Source of the DNA: PALSA-505 sp036501145
GTDB lineage: Bacteria; Actinomycetota; Actinomycetes; Streptosporangiales; Streptosporangiaceae
Assembly (NCBI GenBank): GCA_036501145.1
Contig: DASYAV010000084.1
Span: 6,178 to 70,177 of the forward strand
Direction: 5' to 3'
Length of the DNA stretch: 64,000 nucleotides
The position numbers were made by a program, and so were the translations under genes. Shown here one piece after another: positions 16,218 to 24,703 of the stretch. The notes under the pieces are model-generated. The model did no database searches. It was not told the origin of the DNA and worked only from the letters and a program-made list of their open reading frames with translations. The stretch's first letter is position 1; each line of letters opens with the position of its first letter.

Positions 16218-16237
16218 CCACTTTGCACGCAAAGTGG
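16218..16237. repeat. Perfect 9-bp inverted repeat in intergenic DNA
   Basis: CCACTTTGCACGCAAAGTGG has 9-base perfect arms around AC, flanked by partly symmetric TTTC and GAAA. It lies between the convergent PadR and MFS genes in AT-richer DNA. It may be a terminator hairpin or a protein-binding palindrome. Confidence 0.45.
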
Positions 16238-16319
16238 TGAAAGTTCCTGCCTCTATGACTGTTTTGTCCCACCAAACTGAGTGCTAAGTGGGGGAGGTGG
16301 CCGGGCGCGCGGGTGGAGC

Positions 16320-17792
16320 TCAGTCCGATACGTCTGGGAGGCGGCGGGTCAGCCCGGCGACGAGGATGGCCACCGCGACCAGGAGGGCGAGGGTGAGGGT
16401 GGCCGCGCCGAGGCTGCCGAGGCGGGCCGCGGGGGAGGCAGTGAGGTAGAGGCTGCCGAGGGTGGCCACGCCGAGCGCCAGGGAACTCTGCAGCATGGTG
16501 GTGAGCACGCCGCTGGCCGCGCCGGCCTGGTCGGCCGGCACCTCGGACAGCACCACCCGGAACAGCGGGCTGAGCACCAGGCCCTGGCCGAACCCGGCCA
16601 CCACCAGGCCGGGCATCATCAGCCAGAGATTGAGGCCGGGCCAGGTCGCCAGGTAGGCCCCGGCCAGCCCGGCCAGGCCCACCGCCTGCAGCGCGGCGCC
16701 GGCCGTCATCACCCGGCGGCCGAACCGCGACACCAGCCGCGCCGTGCACAGCGACGCGATCAGGAACGCCAGCGCGAACGGCACCAACGACGCGCCGGTC
16801 TTCAGCGGGCCGAAGTGCGCGCCGTCCTGCAGGGTGAGCGCGTAAACGAACATGAACCCGCCGAACCCGGTGAAGAACGGCACGGCGAGCAGCAGCCCGC
16901 GGCGCATGCTGGGGATGCGCAGCAGCGAGAACGGCACCAGCGGCACACCGCCCGCGCGCTCCAGCCGCCGTTCCGCGGCCACGAACGCGGCCCCGGCCAC
17001 CGGGCTCAGCGCGAGCAGTGCCAGCGTCCAGGCCGGCCAGCCCAGCGAGCGGCCCTCGGTGAGCGGGATGAGCAGCATGAGCACCGCCGCGGCGAGCAGC
17101 GCGGTGCCCGGCACGTCGATCCGGGCTGGCGCGGGGGAGCGGGTCTCCGGGACGGTCCGGCTGGCCAGGAACAGCCCGGCGATGCCTATCGGCACGTTCA
17201 CCAGGAAGATCGGCCGCCAGCCGGCGCCGGCGATGTTGGCCGAGACCAGCAGGCCGCCGGCCAGCTGGCCGGTCACCGTGGCGATGCCGCCGCACGCGCC
17301 GAACAGGCCCAGCGCCCTGGCCCGCTCGGCCCCGTGGGTCCTGGCCTGGATGGTGGACAGCACCTGCGGCACCATCATGGCCGCGGTCGCGCCCTGCAGC
17401 GCCCGCACCGCGACCAGGATCCCCGCGGTCGGGGCGATGCCGCAGGCCAGTGAGGCCACGGTGAACCCGGCCATGCCGGCCAGGAACAGCCGCCGCCGGC
17501 CCACCGCGTCGCCGAGCCGGCCGCCGACCACCAGCAGCACCGCGTAGCCGATCGTGTAGCCGGCCACCACCAGCTGCAGCATCCCGGAGGACGCCCGCAG
17601 ATCCCGGTCGATGGTGGGCAGCGCTACGTTGACGATGAAGAAGTCGGTCATCGGCAGGAACACGCCGAGCAGCACGGTGAACAGGCCCAGCGGGCTCAGC
17701 CCTGGCCGCCCCTCGGGTGCGCGGCGGCCCGGGACACGCGCCGCCGGGCGGAGCCGCACGGCGGGCAGGTCGAATCGGGTGAGAACAGGCAT
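16320..17792 (-). CDS. MFS efflux transporter, DHA2-like, 14 spans
   Basis: 490 residues. Span 1 has LPMTDFFIVNVALPTIDRDL, motif A is GGRLGDAVGRRRLFLAG, and ALFGACGGIATVTGQLAGGL-like sequence marks span 5. There are about fourteen hydrophobic spans. A 30-residue Arg/Pro-rich N-terminal tail precedes span 1. It is divergent from an XRE-type regulator 94 bases away, with a palindromic operator pair in between, so it is probably an inducible pump for a small molecule. The substrate is unknown. Confidence 0.88.
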   Translation of the reverse strand: MPVLTRFDLPAVRLRPAARVPGRRAPEGRPGLSPLGLFTVLLGVFLPMTDFFIVNVALPTIDRDLRASSGMLQLVVAGYTIGYAVLLVVGGRLGDAVGRRRLFLAGMAGFTVASLACGIAPTAGILVAVRALQGATAAMMVPQVLSTIQARTHGAERARALGLFGACGGIATVTGQLAGGLLVSANIAGAGWRPIFLVNVPIGIAGLFLASRTVPETRSPAPARIDVPGTALLAAAVLMLLIPLTEGRSLGWPAWTLALLALSPVAGAAFVAAERRLERAGGVPLVPFSLLRIPSMRRGLLLAVPFFTGFGGFMFVYALTLQDGAHFGPLKTGASLVPFALAFLIASLCTARLVSRFGRRVMTAGAALQAVGLAGLAGAYLATWPGLNLWLMMPGLVVAGFGQGLVLSPLFRVVLSEVPADQAGAASGVLTTMLQSSLALGVATLGSLYLTASPAARLGSLGAATLTLALLVAVAILVAGLTRRLPDVSD

Positions 17793-17819
17793 ACCGGCCA
17801 GCCTGCCGTCATTCTTAGC

Positions 17820-17852
17820 CTGGTACCAGAGGCCTATTTATCCTGGTACTAA
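17820..17852. promoter_or_regulatory. Paired palindromic operator between MFS and XRE genes
   Basis: CTGGTACCAG at 17820-17829 is a perfect palindrome. CTGGTACTAA at 17843-17852 repeats its left half 23 bases downstream. Both lie in the 94-base divergent region and are likely sites for the regulator encoded at 17887. Confidence 0.5.
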
Positions 17853-17886
17853 GAGCACCTGGAAACCAGCCAGGATCTAGGGCAGG

Positions 17887-18795
17887 ATGGACGTCGTGCC
17901 CGAGCTCACCATCACCAGGCCGGACCCCGGCGCGGTAACCGTGGCGGTGTCCGGCGGATCAGCGGAATCCACCGACGTCCAGCGGCGCAAGGAACTCGGC
18001 GCGTTCCTGCGCAGCCGCCGGGAGGCGATCACGCCGGCCCAGGTCGGGCTGCCCGCGCACGGCAGGAGGCGCACTCCGGGGCTGCGCCGCGAGGAGGTCG
18101 CCCAGCTGGCCGGCGTGGGCGTGACCTGGTACACCTGGCTCGAGCAGGGCCGGGACATCACGGTCTCCGGGCAGGTGCTCGAGGCCATCGCCCGGACGCT
18201 GATGCTGGACCCGTCCGAGCGGGAGCACCTGTTCACCCTGGCCGGCGGCGGCGAGCACGCGCGGCAGCAGGAGTGCCAGTCGCTGACCCCCTCCATCCAG
18301 GTCATCCTGGACGGGCTGAACCCGTTCCCGGCCGCGGTGCAGAACGCCCGGTTCCAGCTCTTGGCGTTCAACGAGTCCTACAACAGGCTGATCGCCGACC
18401 TGTCCGCGATGCCGTTCCAGGACCGCAACAGCCTGTGGCTGTGCTTCACCCACCCACGGTGGCGGGCCGCCATCGTGGACTGGACCGACGCCGCCGGGCG
18501 CATGGTCGCCCAGTTCCGCGCGGCGATGGCCGAGCACGTGGCCGAGCCGGCCTGGAAGGAGCTGGTCGGGCGGCTCACCGCGGCCTCGCCGGAGTTCGCC
18601 GAGGTGTGGCAGCGGCACGAGGTCCGCGGCCTGGAGAACCGCACCAAGAGCCTGATCAACCCGAAGGTGGGGCTGCTGCGGCTGGACTACACGAACCTCT
18701 GGTTCGGACCCCGGCTGGGCACCCGCCTGGTGACCTACACCCCCGCCGACACCCAGACGCAGACCCGGCTCGAACGGCTCGCGGCAGGGCGCTGA
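17887..18795 (+). CDS. XRE-family regulator with MmyB-like sensor domain
   Basis: 302 residues. The helix-turn-helix region (about 34-100) contains ELGAFLRSRREAITPAQVGL and TPGLRREEVAQLAGVGVTWY, the hallmark of the actinobacterial MmyB-like group. The C-terminal part (about 120-290) is the MmyB PAS-like ligand domain, with NARFQLLAFNESYNRL and the ending LGTRLVTYTPADTQTQTRLE. The first 30 residues are an extra tail; an internal start near VQRRKELG is possible. It is divergent from the MFS pump it likely controls. Confidence 0.88.
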   Translation: MDVVPELTITRPDPGAVTVAVSGGSAESTDVQRRKELGAFLRSRREAITPAQVGLPAHGRRRTPGLRREEVAQLAGVGVTWYTWLEQGRDITVSGQVLEAIARTLMLDPSEREHLFTLAGGGEHARQQECQSLTPSIQVILDGLNPFPAAVQNARFQLLAFNESYNRLIADLSAMPFQDRNSLWLCFTHPRWRAAIVDWTDAAGRMVAQFRAAMAEHVAEPAWKELVGRLTAASPEFAEVWQRHEVRGLENRTKSLINPKVGLLRLDYTNLWFGPRLGTRLVTYTPADTQTQTRLERLAAGR

Positions 18796-18800
18796 GGTCA

Positions 18801-18820
18801 GGGCGCAGCCGTCCAGGAAA
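18801..18820. repeat. Interspersed 20-base motif, copy B
   Basis: GGGCGCAGCCGTCCAGGAAA, identical over all 20 bases to 28678-28697. It lies between the regulator stop (18795) and the next start (18829). See the separate finding. Confidence 0.5.
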
Positions 18821-18828
18821 ATAACCAG

Positions 18829-19341
18829 ATGGACAGACAAGAGCGCCGCGAGTTCGTCTACCAGCACCGGACCTGCGTCTTCGGCTACCCGCGCCAGCAC
18901 GACGGGCCGGCCATGACGGTCGTGTACTACGTCCGCGACGGAGACGACCTGCTGATCTCCACGATGGCGGCCCGCGGCAAGGCGCACGCGGTGCGGCGTA
19001 ACCCGAAGGTCAGCATGTGCGTAATGGACGAGCAGTGGCCGCCGACCTACCTGCAGGTGTACGGGGACGCCACGCTGGAGGACGACTTCGACCAGGCGGT
19101 GGACGTGCTGCGCCGGGTCATCGACCTGATGGCAGGCCAGCCGATGCCCGCCGCCAAGCTGCCGGAGATCACCCGGATGGCCCGCGACGAGAGCCGCGTG
19201 GTGATCCGGGTCAGGCCGTACGCCACGTTCGCCACCCCGCCGCGGCACGTGTACAAGCCCGAGGACCTCGACACGCTCACCCACTGGACCAGCAGCACGA
19301 TGCCCTGGTCGGCCGCGACAGGCCGGACCGGGTGGCGGTAG
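18829..19341 (+). CDS. Pyridoxamine-5'-phosphate-oxidase-like (FMN/F420-type) protein
   Basis: 170 residues with a split-barrel flavin fold. FVYQHRTCVFGYPRQHDGPA and YYVRDGDDLLISTMAARGKA form the early strands, followed by HAVRRNPKVSMCVMDEQWPP and the YLQVYGDATLEDD turn. This matches the F420/FMN-dependent reductases of actinobacteria (Rv1155-like families). The natural substrate is unknown. It may be cotranscribed with the upstream regulator (33-base gap containing the repeated motif), while the next gene has its own ECF41-type promoter. Confidence 0.8.
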   Translation: MDRQERREFVYQHRTCVFGYPRQHDGPAMTVVYYVRDGDDLLISTMAARGKAHAVRRNPKVSMCVMDEQWPPTYLQVYGDATLEDDFDQAVDVLRRVIDLMAGQPMPAAKLPEITRMARDESRVVIRVRPYATFATPPRHVYKPEDLDTLTHWTSSTMPWSAATGRTGWR

Positions 19342-19342
19342 G

Positions 19343-19369
19343 TGTCACGTTTGCGCGGCGAGGCGTGTC
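19343..19369 (+). promoter_or_regulatory. ECF41-type promoter
   Basis: TGTCACG at 19343-19349, then 16 bases, then TGTC at 19366-19369. The published ECF41 promoter pattern is TGTCACA-N16-CGTC, so each half differs by one base with exact spacing. It lies 42 bases upstream of the gene for the sigma factor's partner, where ECF41 promoters normally occur. Confidence 0.6.
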
Positions 19370-19411
19370 TGAAGGGGTAAACGGACCCGGAGGATCCCGG
19401 AGGACGCTGTC

Positions 19412-20029
19412 ATGGCACGCATATCGCTGAACCCGCCGCGGACGCTGCTCTACCGGATGACCGAGTGGTACACCCGGCGCCGGTTCGGCACGAACCTGGA
19501 CCCGCTTGCCGCCGTCGGGCACAACATGCAGGTGGCGCGGACCTACGGGGTGCTCGAGCTCCAGGTGGAGCGCTGGCACAGCCTGGACACCGGGCTGAAG
19601 GACCTCGCCGTGCTGGCCGCGGCGGCCAGGATCGGCTGCGCCTGGTGCCTGGACTACGGCTACTGGGAGGCGACGATGCTGCACCACGTGCCCGCGGAGA
19701 AGATCCGCGCCGTGCCGGGCTGGCGGGACAGCGACGTCTTCACCGAGCTGGAGCAGCTCGTGCTCGAATACGCTGAGGCGATGACGGCGACCCCGCCGGT
19801 GGTCAGCGACCATCTGACCGACGCGCTCCGGCGGCGGCTGAACGACGCGCAGCTCACCGAGCTGACCGCGATCGTCGCGGTGGAGAACCTGCGGTCGCGG
19901 ATCAACGCCGCGTTCGGCCTGGCCTCGCAGGGCTTCCGGGACCGCTGCGAGCTGGCCCCGCCACCGCCGGCGGAGGTGGCGCAGCTGGCCCGGCAGCGGG
20001 CGCGGCGGGCCGATGGTGCGGCAAGCTGA
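19412..20029 (+). CDS. Carboxymuconolactone-decarboxylase-like protein, partner of ECF41
   Basis: 205 residues with an AhpD/CMD-like helical fold. The redox-type motif GCAWCLDYG gives Cys76 and Cys79 (CxxC), and LTEL-TAIVAVENLRSRINAA is the typical last helix. Genes of this family are the most common partners of ECF41 sigma factors. The start at 19412 follows an ECF41-type promoter, and its 3' end overlaps the sigma gene by 17 bases, so the pair is coupled. It may act as a peroxide or alkyl-radical reductase; no biochemical role is proven for the pair. Confidence 0.85.
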   Translation: MARISLNPPRTLLYRMTEWYTRRRFGTNLDPLAAVGHNMQVARTYGVLELQVERWHSLDTGLKDLAVLAAAARIGCAWCLDYGYWEATMLHHVPAEKIRAVPGWRDSDVFTELEQLVLEYAEAMTATPPVVSDHLTDALRRRLNDAQLTELTAIVAVENLRSRINAAFGLASQGFRDRCELAPPPPAEVAQLARQRARRADGAAS

Positions 20030-20912
20030 CGCCGAGACGTTCGAGGCGCACCGGGATCTGATGTTCGCGGTGGCCTACCGGATGCTCGGTACGGTCGCCG
20101 ACGCCGAAGACGCCGTGCGGGACGCCTGGCTGAGCTGGTCCGCGGCGCCCCGCGGCGGTGTGACCGACCCGCGCCGGTACCTGGCCAAGGTGATCACGAA
20201 CACGTCGCTGAACCGGCTGCGCGCGGCCCGCGCCCGCCGCGAGGCCTACGTCGGCCCGTGGCTGCCCGAGCCGCTGCTCAGCCACAGCGACGTCACCGAG
20301 CGGCCGGAGCTGGCTGAGTCGGTGTCGCTGGCCATGCTCGTGGTGCTGGAGTCGCTGACTCCGGAGGAGCGGGCGGTGTTCGTGCTGCGCGAGGTGTTCG
20401 GCTTCGGCTACGCGGAGATCGGCGCGGCGCTCGGCCGCCCCGAGACGACCGCGCGGCAGATCGGCCACCGGGCCCGCGAGCACGTGCAGGCGCGCCGGCC
20501 GCGGTTCGAGGTGGACCACGGCCAGCAGCGCGAGGTGACCGAGCGGTTCCTCGACGCCGCGTCCGGCGGCGACATCGACCGGCTGATCAGCGTGCTGGCG
20601 CCGGACGTGACGCTGCTCAGCGACGGCGGCGGCGTGGCCAGGGCGGCACTCCGCCCGGTCACCGGGGCAGCCAAGGTGGGCCGGCTGATGGCCGGCCTGG
20701 CCGCCAAGCTGCAGGCGGGCCGGGACCTGCCCGGCGCGGTCCCGGAGCTGACCGAGATCAACGGCGGCCCCGGCCTGGTGTACACCCGCGACGGCCAGGT
20801 CGTCGGGGCGGTGACCTGGATGGTGTCCGGCGGCCTGGTTACCGCCGTGCAGATCATCACCAGCCCGGGCAAGCTGACCGCGCTCTCGGCCGGCCGCACC
20901 CTCACCCTGTGA
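20013..20912 (+). CDS. ECF41-family sigma factor (SigJ-like)
   Basis: 299 residues. Region 2 lies at about 8-75 (FAVAYRMLGTVADAEDAVRD) and region 4 at about 105-160 (LTPEERAVFVLREVFGFGYA). The linker motif WLPEPL at 83-88 identifies ECF41. The fused C-terminal SnoaL-like domain (about 170-299) replaces an anti-sigma and carries DGGG at 204-207 and SPGKL at 284-288, a variant of the usual NPDKL. It directs its own transcription through the promoter upstream of the partner gene. Confidence 0.92.
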   Translation: MVRQADAETFEAHRDLMFAVAYRMLGTVADAEDAVRDAWLSWSAAPRGGVTDPRRYLAKVITNTSLNRLRAARARREAYVGPWLPEPLLSHSDVTERPELAESVSLAMLVVLESLTPEERAVFVLREVFGFGYAEIGAALGRPETTARQIGHRAREHVQARRPRFEVDHGQQREVTERFLDAASGGDIDRLISVLAPDVTLLSDGGGVARAALRPVTGAAKVGRLMAGLAAKLQAGRDLPGAVPELTEINGGPGLVYTRDGQVVGAVTWMVSGGLVTAVQIITSPGKLTALSAGRTLTL

Positions 20913-20948
20913 GCCGGCGGCTCGCCAGCTCGGCTACGGTCGGGTGCC

Positions 20949-21869
20949 ATGACCGAGCCGTCGGCGTCGCAGTGGGTGGACCGGCCCTGGCTGCTGGGCA
21001 CCCAGTACAAGACCGACGGCAACCTGGCCGCGCGCCAGTCGATCTACGCCTACCAGCGCCCCCGGCACGACATCGCCCGCCTCGTCATCGACCTGGCTGC
21101 CCTGTCCGGCCGGGAGGCGGTGGCCGACGTCGGCTGCGGCAACGGCGCCTACCTGGCCGAGCTCACCCGCCGCGGGCACGCCGGGCCGGTGCTCGGCGTG
21201 GACCTGTCACCCGGCATGCTGCACGCCGCCAGGGACCGGATCGCGCAGGCCACCAGCACCCCTGCGCAGGCCACCGGCAGCACCGACAGCCCGGCCGCCT
21301 CCGCGCCCGCCGCCCACAGCCCGGCCACCGCCGCCCCCGGCTCGCTCCCCGTGCCCGCCGTCCCCGGGCTGGCCGTGGCCGACGCGACCGCGCTCCCGCT
21401 GCCCGCTGGGGCCACCGACCTGACCATGGCGCCGCACATGCTCTACCACGTGCCCGACCCGGCCGCCGCGGTGCGTGAACTGCGCCGGGTTACCCGCCCC
21501 GGCGGGCAGGTCCTGGTCGTCCTAAACGGCGCGCACCACTTGCGTGAGCTGCGCGAGCAGGTGGCCGCTGCGCTGCGGGACACGGTGACCCGCGGCCGGG
21601 AGCGGATCACACTCGATACCGGCGCGGAACTGCTGGCCCGCTGCTTCGATTCGGTCGTCCGGCACGGCTTCACCGCCGAACTCGTGGTGCCCGGCCCCGA
21701 GCCGGTGGCCGCCTACCTGCTCAGCAGCCGGGCCGCCCAGCACGAGCCGGACACCCAGCACGCCCCGGACGCGCAGCGCCTGGTCGCCGAGGTACTTGGC
21801 GGCCTGCCCACCGACCAGGCCGGGAACTTCCGCATCCGGACCCACAGCGGCTGCCTGGTCTGCCGCTAG
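20949..21869 (+). CDS. Class I SAM-dependent methyltransferase
   Basis: 306 residues. The SAM-binding motif VADVGCGNGAYLAEL is followed by VLGVDLSPGML, and the post-I region carries LPLPAGATDLTMAPHMLYHV, all typical of Methyltransf_11/25 enzymes. An Ala/Thr/Ser/Pro-rich insert at about 98-140 interrupts the core and is probably a flexible loop. The C-terminus has GNFRIRTHSGCLVCR. It starts 36 bases after the ECF41 gene and may be in the same transcript. The substrate is unknown. Confidence 0.85.
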   Translation: MTEPSASQWVDRPWLLGTQYKTDGNLAARQSIYAYQRPRHDIARLVIDLAALSGREAVADVGCGNGAYLAELTRRGHAGPVLGVDLSPGMLHAARDRIAQATSTPAQATGSTDSPAASAPAAHSPATAAPGSLPVPAVPGLAVADATALPLPAGATDLTMAPHMLYHVPDPAAAVRELRRVTRPGGQVLVVLNGAHHLRELREQVAAALRDTVTRGRERITLDTGAELLARCFDSVVRHGFTAELVVPGPEPVAAYLLSSRAAQHEPDTQHAPDAQRLVAEVLGGLPTDQAGNFRIRTHSGCLVCR

Positions 21870-22132
21870 CCCCGCCGGCGGCGGCAACGGCGACGTGCCG
21901 CGGCCGCGGCCGCTCGTGCGCGGTGACGGGCCGCGGCGGCCGCGTCCAGTTTGCGGCATACGCTTGGTGGCGTGGCCGGGCCAGCCGCAGGGTATCTTTC
22001 CGGCCTGGCAAGTTCTGGCCGGCCGCTTCGGGTCCGGACCGTCTCCCCGGTTGCAGCCGTGGTCAGAAACGGAAGCCGATCCGGACGCGAAGCGGCCGGC
22101 CGCCTTGCGCCGCGTCACCCGCACGACCGACA

Positions 22133-23674
22133 ATGAGGCCAATGCCGCATACCAATCAAGCCGTCATTGGCCTGCCGGTGCCGCCCGCCGGGCAGCCGCC
22201 GCTGCCGATCGAGCTGCGTGACGCCCTGGACGGCTGGCGGCTCGGCGACGGCCCGCTCAGCCAGCGGCTCGCCGCCGCGCTGGCCCGCGCCATCGGCCGC
22301 CAGGACATCCTGCCCGGCACCGGGCTGCCGCCGGAACGGCTGCTCGCCGCGCAGCTCGGCGTGGCCAGGACCACGGTGTCGGCCGCCTACCGGATGCTGC
22401 ACGAGCGCGGGCTGGTCACCCGGCGGCAGGGCCGGGGCACCCACGTCACCGGGGCCGACGGCGCCCGGGCCGGGGCCAGGTCGGCCGAGCTGGTCACCTC
22501 CCTGCAGCGCAACGTGCTGTTCCGGCGGCTCGGCGAGAGCCCGGCCGACGCCATCGACCTGCTGGCCAGCTCGGCGCCGCCCGGACCGGCGGTGCGGGCC
22601 GCGGTCACCGCGGCGACCGCGGCGGTGGACGCCGACGCGCTGATGGACGGCCACGGCTACCAGCCGCTGGGTTACCCGCCGCTGCGCCGGGCCATCGCGG
22701 CCCGGTTCACCGCCCGCGGCGTGCCCACCGACGAGGAGGAGATCCTGGTCACCGGGGGCGGTCAGCAGGCCATCAGCCTGCTCGCCTCCTGCTACCTCAC
22801 CCCGGGCGCGGCGGTGGTGCTTGAGGACCCCACGTTCCCCGGCGCGATCGACGCGTTCCGGGCGGCCGGCGGGCGCATCGTCACGGTTCCGGCCGGCGGC
22901 GGCCCGGACGGCTACCCCGAGGCGCTGGCCCGGGCGATATCGCAGAACCCGGTGCGGGCCATCTACCTGATGCCGACCTTCCACAACCCGACCGGCCAGA
23001 TGCTGCCCGAGCCGGTCCGCCGTGATGTGGCCAGGCTCGCCCACGCCACCGAAGTGCCGGTCATCGAGGACGACAGCCTGGCCGAGCTCGCCCTGGACGG
23101 CGATCCGCCGCAGCCGCTGGCCGTGCACGGCCGGGACGCGCAGATCGCCTCGGTCGGATCGCTGAGCAAGCTGTACTGGGCCGGCCTGCGAATCGGCTGG
23201 ATCCGCGCGCCCCGCCCGATGATCGCTCAGTTGGGCAGGCTCAAGGCGGTGGCCGACCTGGGCACCTCGCTGGTCAGCCAGGCCGCGGCGGTGCACCTGC
23301 TGGCCAGCTTGGGGGAGGCCAGGCAGAAGCGCTGCGCCGAGCTCAGCGGGCGGCTGGCGCACCTGGAGGCGCTGATGAACCGGCTGCTGCCCGGCTGGAC
23401 CTGGCGGCGGCCCGGTGGCGGGCTGAGCCTGTGGGCCCGGCTGCCCGGCGGCAGCTCGGCCGAGCTGGCCCAGGTCGCCAGCCGGCACGGCGTGCTGATC
23501 GCGCCGGGTGACGTCATGTCACCCACCGGTGGGTGCGGCGAGTTCGTCAGGCTGCCGATCGACCACGCCGCGCAGACGCTGGAGGAGGGCATCATCCGGC
23601 TGGCCGCGGCCTGGCGCGCCTACCAGGCCGCGCTGGTCAGCCGGGACGCCCGCCGGGTCGACGTGATCGTCTGA
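22133..23674 (+). CDS. MocR-family regulator (GntR helix-turn-helix fused to aminotransferase fold)
   Basis: 513 residues from ATG 22133. The GntR DNA-binding domain (about 25-95) contains LPPERLLAAQLGVARTTVSA and AYRMLHERGLVTRRQGRGTH. The fold-type I aminotransferase domain (about 125-500) includes VTGGGQQAISLLASCYLTPG and PTFHNPTGQMLP, and the PLP-binding lysine is in SVGSLSKLYWAGLRIGW. No clear ribosome site exists for 22133, 22142 or GTG 22178; the last would place the shared 20-bp motif (22152-22171) upstream of the gene. The preceding 260 bases hold GC palindromes but no gene. It likely regulates itself and the adjacent GNAT gene. Confidence 0.88.
   Translation: MRPMPHTNQAVIGLPVPPAGQPPLPIELRDALDGWRLGDGPLSQRLAAALARAIGRQDILPGTGLPPERLLAAQLGVARTTVSAAYRMLHERGLVTRRQGRGTHVTGADGARAGARSAELVTSLQRNVLFRRLGESPADAIDLLASSAPPGPAVRAAVTAATAAVDADALMDGHGYQPLGYPPLRRAIAARFTARGVPTDEEEILVTGGGQQAISLLASCYLTPGAAVVLEDPTFPGAIDAFRAAGGRIVTVPAGGGPDGYPEALARAISQNPVRAIYLMPTFHNPTGQMLPEPVRRDVARLAHATEVPVIEDDSLAELALDGDPPQPLAVHGRDAQIASVGSLSKLYWAGLRIGWIRAPRPMIAQLGRLKAVADLGTSLVSQAAAVHLLASLGEARQKRCAELSGRLAHLEALMNRLLPGWTWRRPGGGLSLWARLPGGSSAELAQVASRHGVLIAPGDVMSPTGGCGEFVRLPIDHAAQTLEEGIIRLAAAWRAYQAALVSRDARRVDVIV
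22152..22171 (+). promoter_or_regulatory. Shared motif CCAATCAAGCC-N3-ATTGGC, copy 1
   Basis: The same 17 defined bases with the same spacing occur on the minus strand at 23733-23752. CCAAT/ATTGG boxes also flank it (CCAAT at 22139). It is the likely MocR binding site, overlapping the first codons of the annotated MocR gene. Confidence 0.5.
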
Positions 23675-23732
23675 CCTCGGGGCCCCGGGTGCCCGGGACG
23701 GCGCGCTTCGGGTGCCGCCGCTGAGCATGCGC

Positions 23733-23752
23733 GCCAATATTGGCTTGATTGG
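23733..23752 (-). promoter_or_regulatory. Shared motif CCAATCAAGCC-N3-ATTGGC, copy 2
   Basis: Reads on the minus strand; the plus strand shows GCCAATATTGGC (perfect palindrome, 23733-23744) followed by TTGATTGG. It lies 29-48 bases upstream of the GNAT start, between the MocR stop and that gene, so it is a candidate MocR operator. Confidence 0.5.
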
Positions 23753-23780
23753 CCTGGGCAGATCCGGCCATTCTGGGCCG

Positions 23781-24692
23781 GTGACGCAAACGACCAGGCT
23801 CGTCGTCCGTCCCGCCACCGCCGCCGACATGCCCGAGGCGCACGCCGTCGTGCGGGAAGGGCTCAGTTCCGCCCGCGACCCCGCGGCGCTTGAGTTCTAC
23901 CGGACCAGCCCGGGCGGCCAGCTCATCGTCGCGTGCTACGACAGCCAGGTCGTCGGCGTGTCCTACGCCGCCTCGTTCGGCCGGACCGGCTGGATCGGCA
24001 ACGTGGCCGTGCATCCCGAGGCCCGGGGCCGGGGCGTCGGCACCGCGGTCAGCCAGGCGGCCCTGGACGTGCTGCGCCGGGCCGGGGCGGCCACGGTGCT
24101 GCTCACCGCGACGAAGCTGGGCAGGCCGATCTACGAAAAGCTCGGCTTCGGCTACGACGGCCTGCACTACGGCATGTGGCGGCGGAACGAAGAGCCGGCC
24201 AGCGCCGGCCGCCCCGGCGGCACGGCTACCGGTGGCCAGGCCGTGCCGGCCGCGGCCGGAGACGCGGCGGCCGATAACGCGGCGGTCGATAGTGCGGTGG
24301 CCGATGACACCGTGATCACCGGCCGGATCGAGGACGTGGCCGCCCTGGACGCGGCCGCCACTGGAGAGGACCGTCGCCGCTATCTGGCCTCGTTCGCCGG
24401 CCGCGCCCGGGTGACCAGGGACGGCACCGGTTACCGGATGTCGCTGCCGTGGGGCAGGGGCCCGGTGATCGCGTCGTCGGCGGACTCAGCCCACGCGCTG
24501 CTCGCCGGGATGGTCGCCGCCGGCGCCGAGCCGTTCCTGGCCTTCCCCGAGACGAACACGGCCGGCGCCGACGTGGCCACCTCGCTCGGCCTCCGCCAGG
24601 TCAAGAACATCCCCCGGATGCGGTTCGGCCCGCCGGTCCCGGACTTCCGCCCGGACCGGATCTTCAACGTGTTCAGCTTCGCCGTCGGTTAA
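23781..24692 (+). CDS. GNAT-family N-acetyltransferase with C-terminal second domain
   Basis: 303 residues from GTG 23781. The first GNAT domain (about 6-135) has the acetyl-CoA pyrophosphate loop VHPEARGRGVGTAVSQ and the ending RPIYEKLGFGYDGLHYGM. An Ala-rich linker (about 140-180) leads to a second, degenerate GNAT-like domain with VTRDGTGYRMSLPWGRGPVI and LGLRQVKNIPRMRFG. This two-domain layout occurs in uncharacterised actinobacterial acetyltransferases. The GTG was chosen over ATG 23712 because the CCAAT motif lies between them. The substrate is unknown; control by the upstream MocR protein is inferred. Confidence 0.8.
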   Translation: MTQTTRLVVRPATAADMPEAHAVVREGLSSARDPAALEFYRTSPGGQLIVACYDSQVVGVSYAASFGRTGWIGNVAVHPEARGRGVGTAVSQAALDVLRRAGAATVLLTATKLGRPIYEKLGFGYDGLHYGMWRRNEEPASAGRPGGTATGGQAVPAAAGDAAADNAAVDSAVADDTVITGRIEDVAALDAAATGEDRRRYLASFAGRARVTRDGTGYRMSLPWGRGPVIASSADSAHALLAGMVAAGAEPFLAFPETNTAGADVATSLGLRQVKNIPRMRFGPPVPDFRPDRIFNVFSFAVG

Positions 24693-24703
24693 CGCCCTGG
24701 CGG

